From Symsagittifera roscoffensis (Eukaryota; Xenacoelomorpha; Acoela; Convolutidae): a DNA stretch of 64,000 nucleotides. The notes beneath the pieces were generated by a model, which was not told where the DNA came from, did not search any database, and saw nothing but the letters and a program-made list of their open reading frames with translations. The stretch covers positions 17,362,449-17,426,448 of the forward strand of contig NC_087063.1 of NCBI RefSeq assembly GCF_963678635.1, written 5' to 3'. Every line of letters starts with the position of its first letter. Position 1 is the first letter of the stretch. A program made the position numbers and the translations under genes. Shown piece after piece: positions 55,615-64,000 of this stretch.

Positions 55615-56283
55615 ATACGATGATAAAAAACTTGAATAGATTTTTTTTGAAATAAAATTGTTCCCTGATAAATTAATTAGTTAATGCCCCCATACTCTAA
55701 ATCAGAACTTCATCTTTGTCGAAACTTACCATCTGAAACTTACCATCCAAAATATTTTGTTTTCGATTTTTCAAGATAAAGAGGTTTTTGCAAGTAAAGT
55801 TTAGAATATTTTTTGAAAATTTTCAAAAACCTACCTACTGAAGCCTACCAACCATTTTTTTCACTTTTTCAAGATAAAAACGTTTTTTCAAGATAAAAAT
55901 GTGTTTGCAGGTAAAATTTGAAAAACTTTCCAAAAATTATTTTGAAACTTTCTATCTGAAACTTACCATACGAAGATTGGTAAGAAAAGAGAGCCCATAT
56001 TTATCTCAAATCGTATGAATTAGCTAAGAATTGCATATATTGGCAAGCTCGATCTCCAAAAAAATTCGTGCGCCAAAATTTGTTTGAAACCTACCATCTT
56101 ATCATCTCAAACCTTTGGCAACACCTATAACTTACCTTAACATATGGGAAATCTATTATCTATCTTGATACATAATCAGCGGTCTCGGAAATATATAACC
56201 AACACTGCTCACTCTTCTACCACTTTCGTTTCAAATCACCACACCTGAATAGACCTCTTTTCGCTTGAAATGACTTTCGGCGG
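55615..56283. repeat. Inverted copy of the 1.49-kb unit (part)
   Basis: The sequence reads as the reverse complement of about 46600-47160: CCCCATACTCTAAATC, CATCTTTGTCGAAACTTACC and TATGGGAAATCTATTATC correspond to GATTTAGAGTATGGGG, GTTTCGACAAAAATGAAG and GATTTCCCATGTTTTAAG. It is clearly more diverged than the three tandem units, so the inversion is older. With the same-sense copy at 57360-57900 it forms an inverted pair. Confidence 0.65.
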
Positions 56284-59200
56284 AGGTCACCATCGGCCTT
56301 AGTCTCTGTCGGAAGGTCGTTTCAAGTAAATCCTCTTCGACTAAACGCGTCTTTTTTGTCACAATTTGTCTGGAGAAGATTTTAAAACTTCAAAATTTTG
56401 GGCAAACGAACGTTTTTGGCTCAATTAACACATTCGTCTGGTGTTCGTCACAAATATCATCGGCGGAGCATATTTCTACCTTAATTTGTTCGTTCGGGTC
56501 ATAGGTAGATTGGGTTGATTGACAAAAAACTGGTTCTGACGTTCATTGAACAAAAAATCATCGGATAACTAAAGTAAATAAATTAACAAATAATAAACAA
56601 TAAAAACAATATTTAAAAAACTTATTAAAGAAAAAACAAACAAAAAATGGCGTTTCGAAACACACCCGGGTCGAGATTCCGCCCAAAAACCGCCCTTCGA
56701 GTTTTTTTAGTTTTTTTTATTAACCAGTGCCTACTTTTCGTGTGTGCTGTCAGACACATCAAACATCATTGTTTTCACATCAAACATCAACACCAGCACA
56801 ATAGATTATGAAGTATTATCACAAAGTCGGATAAATTTACCAAAATTGAACTATAGCACTGGAAGTCGTAAGGAAAAATTGAGTTTGCGGTCAATTTTCA
56901 TTTTTACAGTCGCACTATTTTTTCAGAGGTTGTTCATCAAAAATTGCCTTTCTGACAGCTCTCCATACTTCGAGGTGTCTGAGTAAACCATAGGAGTTGG
57001 GACTGCTCAGCTGCCATCTGAATTGGTGTGGTATGCTCAGGTTTGTAGGCACTTGTAGGCAGTTGTTAGCTGGTTAAAAAAGAATTGGAAGTTTTTTTGG
57101 ATGGTAAGTTTCAGATGATAAAATTACTTTAAATTTCACTGGCTTAAGCTTTTTATCTTGAAAAAAAAACTTTTTTTTCTCTTGAAAAAATGAAAAAAAT
57201 TTTGTAGGCACTTGTAGGCAGTTGTCAGCTGGGTAAGACCACGCACAACTTTTAGTGCCCACACAACGCCTGGTTAGGCCTCCGATGTACTCGCTACCCG
57301 AGAATAGTCCTCCGATTTTCTCGCGTTTCCTGTTAAAAGAACTCCGTAGTTCGGCTGAATTGTCAGTATCAGAAGAGTGAGCAGAGTTGGGAAGATCCCG
57401 GCGGTCCCCCAAGTTTTAGGATAATTCAAAGATTTCCGGGAATGCTGGCTTTATATTAAGATAGAGAACAGATTTCCCATGTTTTAAGATAGGTTAAAGG
57501 TTTCGCCGAAGCTTTGAGATGGTAAGATGGCAAGTTTCAAAAAACTTTTGGCGCGTCGAAATTTTTCGGATTTCCAGTTTGTCGAAACATGAGATTCTTA
57601 GCTGACTGCTACGATTTGAGAAATGTAAGGGCTATCAGTTCTTGCAAAATTTCGGTATGGTAAGTTTCAGATGGCAAGTTTCAGAAAATTTTAAGCTTTT
57701 TTAAAAATTTTATTTGCAAATACTTTGAAAAATTGAAAAAAAAGAGAATTTTTTTGGATGATAAGTTTCAGAACAATTTTTGAAAACCTTTTAATTTTTA
57801 CTTGTTTTTGAACAATTGGAAAAAAAACTAGGATAGTAAGCTTCAGATGGTGAGTTTCGACAAAAATGAAGTTTCGATTTAGAGTATGGGGCCACAATTT
57901 TTTTTTATCATAGAACATTTTTTTAAAAAAAAATCTATTAATACCTATTTCATCTTATGTATTTTTATTTTTTTTATTCGGGGAAATTTGACAGCTCCTT
58001 AGGGTTGATTTCTTTTGTATCCCACTTAATCTTTTACTCCAAAGGTTATCTGAAGAAACGATGACAGCTCCATTCATTATTTACTTTTGTGACGTTTTTA
58101 TAATTTTTTTTTCATATAATTATCCCACAATTTTTTGACAAATGCAAAATTGGCTTTCCCCACGGGTTTATTGAGGCGTGAGTTCGTTTCATGAGATATT
58201 AAAATAAAATTGTCTCCAATCAAAACTGCAGGTAACTAAGTTATAAATATGCAAAAAAATGAGAGGTTTTGGCCAATGAGAGGTTTTCATAAATTTCCCA
58301 TTTTTACCTCAACATGTAAATTGATTCTTGCTACGATTGATTTCAATTCTGTTTTATCGTTTTGACTTAAAAATTCCAAAAATTTTTTAAGTTTTTGAAA
58401 TTTTCAAAAAAATATCATCCAAATTTGTCATTTGCTTTGCCTGGAGAAAATTTACACTGAAAAAGGTATAGTATCATAAATCCTTTTGTGTCTGATATTT
58501 TTTTGTTTTTTAAGGTCACCATCGGCCTTAGTCTCTGTCGGAAGGTCGTTTCAAGTAAATCCCCGTCGACTAACGCGTGTTTTTTGTCACAATTTGTCTG
58601 GAGAAGATTTCAAAACTTCAAAATTTTAGGCAAACCAACGTTTTTGGCTCAATTAACACATTCGTCTGGTGTTCGTCACAAATATCATCGGCGGAGCATA
58701 TTTCTACCTTAATTTGTTCGTTCGGGTCATAGGTAGATTGGGTTGATTGACAAAAAACTGGTTCTGACGTTCATTGAACAAAAAATCATCGGATAACTAA
58801 AGTAAATAAATTAACAAATAATAAACAATAAAAACAATATTTAAAAAACTTATTAAAGAAAAAACAAACAAAAAATGGCGTTTCGAAACACACCCGGGTC
58901 GAGATTCCGCCCAAAAACCGCCCTTCGAGTTTTTTTAGTTTTTTTTATTAACCAGTGCCTACTTTTCGTGTGTGCTGTCAGACACATCAAACATCATTGT
59001 TTTCACATCAAACATCAACACCAGCACAATAGATTATGAAGTATTATCACAAAGTCGGATAAATTTACCAAAATTGAACTATAGCACTGGAAGTCGTAAG
59101 GAAAAATTGAGTTTGCGGTCAATTTTCATTTTTACAGTCGCACTATTTTTTCAGAGGTTGTTCATCAAAAATTGCCTTTCTGACAGCTCTCCATACTTCG

Positions 59201-60740
59201 AGGTGTCTGAGTAAACCATAGGAGTTGGGACTGCTCAGCTGCCATCTGAATTGGTGTGGTATGCTCAGGTTTGTAGGCACTTGTAAGCAGTTGTTAGCTG
59301 GTTAAAAAAGAATTGGAAGTTTTTTTGGATGGTAAGTTTCAGATGATAAAATTACTTTAAATTTCACTGGCTTAAGCTTTTTATCTTGAAAAAAAAACTT
59401 TTTTTCTCTTGAAAAAATGAAAAAAATTTTGTAGGCACTTGTAGGCAGTTGTCAGCTGGGTAAGACCACGCACAACTTTTAGTGCCCACACAACGCCTGG
59501 TTAGGCCTCCGATGTACTCGCTACCCGAGAATAGTTTTCCGATTTTCTCGCGTTTCCTGTTAAAAGAACTCCGTAGTTCGGCTGAATTGTCAGTATCAGA
59601 AGAGTGAGCAGAGTTGGGAAGATCCCGGCGGTCCCCCAAGTTTTAGGATAATTCAAAGATTTCCGGGAATGCTGGCTTTATATTAAGATAGAGAACAGAT
59701 TTCCCATGTTTTAAGATAGGTTAAAGGTTTCGCCGAAGCTTTGAGATGGTAAGATGGCAAGTTTCAAAAAACTTTTGGCGCGTCGAAATTTTTCGGATTT
59801 CCAGTTTGTCGAAACATGAGATTCTTAGCTGACTGCTACGATTTGAGAAATGTAAGGGCTATCAGTTCTTGCAAAATTTCGGTATGGTAAGTTTCAGATG
59901 GCAAGTTTCAGAAAATTTTAAGCTTTTTTAAAAATTTTATTTGCAAATACTTTGAAAAATTGAAAAAAAAGAGAATTTTTTTGGATGATAAGTTTCAGAA
60001 CAATTTTTGAAAACCTTTTAATTTTTACTTGTTTTTGAACAATTGGAAAAAAAACTAGGATAGTAAGCTTCAGATGGTGAGTTTCGACAAAAATGAAGTT
60101 TCGATTTAGAGTATGGGGCCACAATTTTTTTTTATCATAGAACATTTTTTAAAAAAAAAATCTATTAATACCTATTTCATCTTATGTATTTTTATTTTTT
60201 TTATTCGGGGAAATTTGACAGCTCCTTAGGGTTGATTTCTTTTGTATCCCACTTAATCTTTTACTCCAAAGGTTATCTGAAGAAACGATGACAGCTCCAT
60301 TCATTATTTACTTTTGTGACGTTTTTATAATTTTTTTTTCATATAATTATCCCACAATTTTTTGACAAATGCAAAATTGGCTTTCCCCACGGGTTTATTG
60401 AGGCGTGAGTTCGTTTCATGAGATATTAAAATAAAATTGTCTCCAATCAAAACTGCAGGTAACTAAGTTATAAATATGCAAAAAAATGAGAGGTTTTGGC
60501 CAATGAGAGGTTTTCATAAATTTCCCATTTTTACCTCAACATGTAAATTGATTCTTGCTACGATTGATTTCAATTCTGTTTTATCGTTTTGACTTAAAAA
60601 TTCCAAAAATTTTTTAAGTTTTTGAAATTTTCAAAAAAATATCATCCAAATTTGTCATTTGCTTTGCCTGGAGAAAATTTACACTGAAAAAGGTATAGTA
60701 TCATAAATCCTTTTGTGTCTGATATTTTTTTGTTTTTTAA
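56284..60740. repeat. 2.23-kb tandem repeat, two copies
   Basis: Units 56284-58512 and 58513-60740, each starting AGGTCACCATCGGCCTTAG, nearly identical. The first about 420 bp of a unit have no match elsewhere in the window. The rest is a BEL LTR segment (56710-57110 in unit 1) followed by a shortened variant of the 1.49-kb unit. It has the same orientation as 46-50.8 kb. No gene is seen; frames such as 57412-57074 recur with the repeat. Confidence 0.9.
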
Positions 60741-61252
60741 TTTTTCTGGAATTCTCGGAATAAACTTTCAGAAAGATTATACAATTTACCAGATATTGGT
60801 TGCAATATTCATGGATTTATCTATTCTATCCTTAATTCTTTTAATTGGGGGACTACATCATCCATATTCCATCATCATTTTCTGCGTAAATCACCAAAAA
60901 ACTAGTTGCTTAAATACTTTTTGTAAAAAAAAGTAAGCAAATAAAAAAGATTTAAACTCCATAAATAAATAAACAATTCAATGCATCGTATAGAAATGAA
61001 CTACAAAATTTTACATTTACAAATAAAAACAGCATTCTTACATGAAACTACTTATCAAAATTGAAACATGCACATCATGAATATTATTCAAGTTCTTCTG
61101 GAAGACATTAAAAAGTAGAATTGTTGAAAGAAATGCGTAAAATCCGTACAACTTATCAGTTTTTTGTAGCTTTCCAGGAACCATTCGTGGGTACGTTTTT
61201 GTCGAAAAGGAGTAGGTTGTTCTGTTTCTACTCAAAGAATCAGCAAAATGGT
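60741..61252. repeat. Segment shared with the 2.48-kb units
   Basis: Same sense as 50755-51250: AGAAAGATTATACAATTTACCAG, then the CTATTCTATCCTTAATTC and GGGGGACTACATCATCC landmarks, then GCGTAAAATCCGTACAACTT and the GTAGCTTTCCAGGAACCATTCG landmark. More diverged than the tandem copies. It abuts the 0.96-kb duplication. Confidence 0.65.
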
Positions 61253-63178
61253 GTGTTTTGTCCATTCGAGCAATCATGATTCAGTGTTCCCTTCAATCAT
61301 TGCTCCGGGATGTTTTAATAATTGCAAGAATATTTTGTTAGTTGGGGTTTTTTATCAGCTGGATGAGACCCCATATACTTAAACCTGAGCTCTGGAATCG
61401 TTTCGATATTAAGCAAAACGGAAAAATTATCTACATTATCTACATCTACACAAAAATTGTCTACATTCAATTATGGTTTGACAGTGCAACTCAGAATTAA
61501 AAAGTATGATTAGTGACTTACCCGCATTTGGGTATTGAATCAACGAAGTCCCATACCCAAATTTTATGTACTGAACACTGTTTCACAGTCTATCTTGTAA
61601 AAATTGCTCGGGTTTCCAATTAAACAAAATTCGTTGTCTGTTTTTGCTCCTATACTATACGATGCTTTGAAATGCTTATTTGCTTATGTAATTTAACTCT
61701 TTAATTTCCAGATTTTTTTTTTACAAAATCCATCTTAGCAACTAATTTTTTGATAAAATACTCGAATGATGACGATAGAATATGGATGACGTAGGCTCCC
61801 AATTAACAGAATTAACGATAGAATAGATAAATTTATGAATATTGCAATCAATTTCTGGTAAATTGTATAATCTTCCTAAAAGTTTTTTCTGAGGAATATT
61901 GAAAGACGTATCGACGAATGGTTCCTCGAAAGCTACAAAAAACTGATAATCTGTGTGCATTTTACCCAATATAATCATTTTTTCTTTTTTTAAACTTTTT
62001 TTAAAAGAACTTGAATCATATTCATGATGTGCATAGATTAAATTTTTAAGTAGTTTTATTTAAAAGGGCAGTTTTCTCTGTAAATGTAAAATTTGGTTGT
62101 AAATTTACCCTACGATGCTTTGAATTGCTTATCTGTTTATGGCAATAAACTCTTTAGTTTCGAGTTTTTGATGATGGAATATAGATGATGTAGTCCCCCA
62201 ATTAAAAAAAATGGGGTGTTTTGTCCATTCGAGCAATCATGATTCAGTGTTCCCTTCAATCATTGCTCCGGGATGTTTTAATAATTGCAAGAATATTTTG
62301 TTAGTTGGGGTTTTTTATCAGCTGGATGAGACCCCATATACTTAAACCTGAGCTCTGGAATCGTTTCGATATTAAGCAAAACGGAAAAATTATCTACATT
62401 ATCTACATCTACACAAAAATTGTCTACATTCAATTATGGTTTGACAGTGCAACTCAGAATTAAAAAGTATGATTAGTGACTTACCCGCATTTGGGTATTG
62501 AATCAACGAAGTCCCATACCCAAATTTTATGTACTGAACACTGTTTCACAGTCTATCTTGTAAAAATTGCTCGGGTTTCCAATTAAACAAAATTCGTTGT
62601 CTGTTTTTGCTCCTATACTATACGATGCTTTGAAATGCTTATTTGCTTATGTAATTTAACTCTTTAATTTCCAGATTTTTTTTTTACAAAATCCATCTTA
62701 GCAACTAATTTTTTGATAAAATACTCGAATGATGACGATAGAATATGGATGACGTAGGCTCCCAATTAACAGAATTAACGATAGAATAGATAAATTTATG
62801 AATATTGCAATCAATTTCTGGTAAATTGTATAATCTTCCTAAAAGTTTTTTCTGAGGAATATTGAAAGACGTATCGACGAATGGTTCCTCGAAAGCTACA
62901 AAAAACTGATAATCTGTGTGCATTTTACCCAATATAATCATTTTTTCTTTTTTTAAACTTTTTTTAAAAGAACTTGAATCATATTCATGATGTGCATAGA
63001 TTAAATTTTTAAGTAGTTTTATTTAAAAGGGCAGTTTTCTCTGTAAATGTAAAATTTGGTTGTAAATTTACCCTACGATGCTTTGAATTGCTTATCTGTT
63101 TATGGCAATAAACTCTTTAGTTTCGAGTTTTTGATGATGGAATATAGATGATGTAGTCCCCCAATTAAAAAAAATAAA
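61253..63178. repeat. 0.96-kb tandem repeat, two copies
   Basis: Units 61253-62215 and 62216-63178, starting GTGTTTTGTCCATTCGAG; I noticed no differences by eye. The second half of each unit (for example 61740-61960) is the reverse complement of the segment at 60780-61200, with the GAATGGTTCCTCGAAAGCTAC landmark. The first half (about 61260-61740) is not found elsewhere in the window. The minus frames 61978-61742 and 62941-62705 recur with the unit and are not supported as genes. Confidence 0.9.
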
Positions 63179-64000
63179 GATAGAATAATTAAATTTACGA
63201 ATAATACAACCAACTTCTGGTAAATTGTATAATCTTCCTAAAATTTTTCTCTATGATATTTCGAAAAATTAACATAAAAAAAGTATCAGACACAAAAGGT
63301 TTTACGATACTATACCCCGCTCAGTGTGAACTTTAACCAGAGAAAAGCAAAGAACAAATTTGGATGATAATTTTTGGGAAATTTCAAAAACTTTAAAGAG
63401 TTTTTAAAATAATATAGTCTAAGTGATAAAAGAGAACTGAAAGTAATTGTAGGCAGAAAAATGACTGAATAAATAAATTTTAGGTTAAATTGAGAACTTT
63501 AGAAAAACCTCTGATGGGTCGAAACTAAAAAAAATTGCATGTTTAAAGCTTAGTTCCAATAAAAAGTCCATGCAGTTCTGATTGGATATAATTCGATATT
63601 TTATGGAAATTTGAAAGTTTAATCTCTCAAGAAATTAATTCAAGGTTGATTAACTCCCTGGGAAATTGCTAATTTGCATTTGCCAAATAAGAGTGGGATA
63701 ATTATGTTAAAAAAGATTAAAAATACGACATTAAAGCAATTATTATAATGAAGCTGTCATCCTTTCTTCGGATAACCTGTGGAGTATAAAATAAGTGGAA
63801 TATAAAAGCAATTAACCGGAAGCAGCTGTCAAACTTAAACTGATATCTCGTGGAGCGGAAAAACTAACCTGTCAAAGATAGTTTTTTTTGTCAACTTTCC
63901 CCTGATATTTAAATAAAGTGAAATGAGTGTTAAAATTATTTTTTTTCTGAAAAAAAAATTCGATGATAAATCAGTTCATGATCCCAAACTGTAAATCGAA
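63179..64000. repeat. Inverted BEL-related segment with gag-end trace
   Basis: The reverse complement of landmarks of 50280-50870 is visible: GTAAATTGTATAATCTTCCT, ACGATACTATACC, and GGGATAATTATG farther on. Near 63800-63890 the plus strand resembles the end and 3' flank of the short gag frames (AGCTGTCAAACTTAAACTGA, then AACCTGTCAAAGATA). No intact gene is present and the segment runs off the window. Confidence 0.55.

Noticed and set aside
61742-62941. Two identical 78-codon minus frames as genes
   Set aside because: They are carried by the 0.96-kb duplication; the inverted homologue at 50.7-51.2 kb does not keep the frame.

Overview
The window is eukaryotic, repeat-rich and dominated by LTR retrotransposons. 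Long protein-coding blocks are broken by stops and frameshifts, gag and pol belong to Ty3/gypsy (Metaviridae-like) and BEL/Pao families, and the AT-rich DNA is full of tandem and inverted duplications. BEL/Pao elements are known only from animals, so an invertebrate animal is the best guess. The exact taxon cannot be read from the sequence; the frequent GTAAGTTT and TTTCAG strings are compatible with a nematode but do not prove one. I found no convincing host gene, tRNA, rRNA or CRISPR array.

Layout. 1-5.0 kb is non-coding, with a TCCGGA motif cluster, a 65-bp hairpin repeat and two plus-strand LTR-like sequences. 5.0-29.4 kb is one very large gypsy-type element on the minus strand: LTR-like sequence (29.4-29.07), gag (28.9-27.0), protease, reverse transcriptase, RNase H, integrase with GPY/F tail, an acidic linker and a C-terminal macro-like domain. 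A further block of about 9 kb (13.9-5.0 kb) follows, coding for something that is not gag, pol or a recognisable envelope. A 6.1-kb segment (end of protease to macro domain) is tandemly duplicated within it (13,951-20,078 and 20,079-26,203, nearly identical). Without the duplicate the internal region is about 18 kb.

29.4-31.5 kb is non-coding with another, oppositely oriented LTR-like sequence. 31.5-39.4 kb is a second, strongly diverged copy of the macro domain plus the 9-kb downstream block, in the same order and strand. Its upstream side is cut and joined to a BEL/Pao integrase fragment. 39.4-46.3 kb is a scrambled BEL/Pao element on the minus strand (gag, protease, N-terminal RT and integrase pieces, some in two or three copies). 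46.3-64 kb is AT-rich DNA built from BEL LTR, leader and gag-start sequence in five classes of duplication: 1.49 kb x3, 2.48 kb x2 (each with a 91-bp minisatellite x6), 2.23 kb x2, 0.96 kb x2, and inverted copies.

How the parts fit. Gag and Pol of the gypsy element would make and integrate the copy. The macro-like domain at the Pol end is predicted to handle ADP-ribose or a related ligand. The downstream block has a coiled coil, an SGNH-hydrolase-like domain with altered catalytic residues, a second alpha/beta domain with a G-x-N-D motif, and long unrecognised regions. Its conservation at protein level and in position in two diverged copies is the main evidence that it belongs to the element, and it is the most interesting thing in the window. 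Both copies are now broken and look non-functional, unless some breaks are assembly errors.
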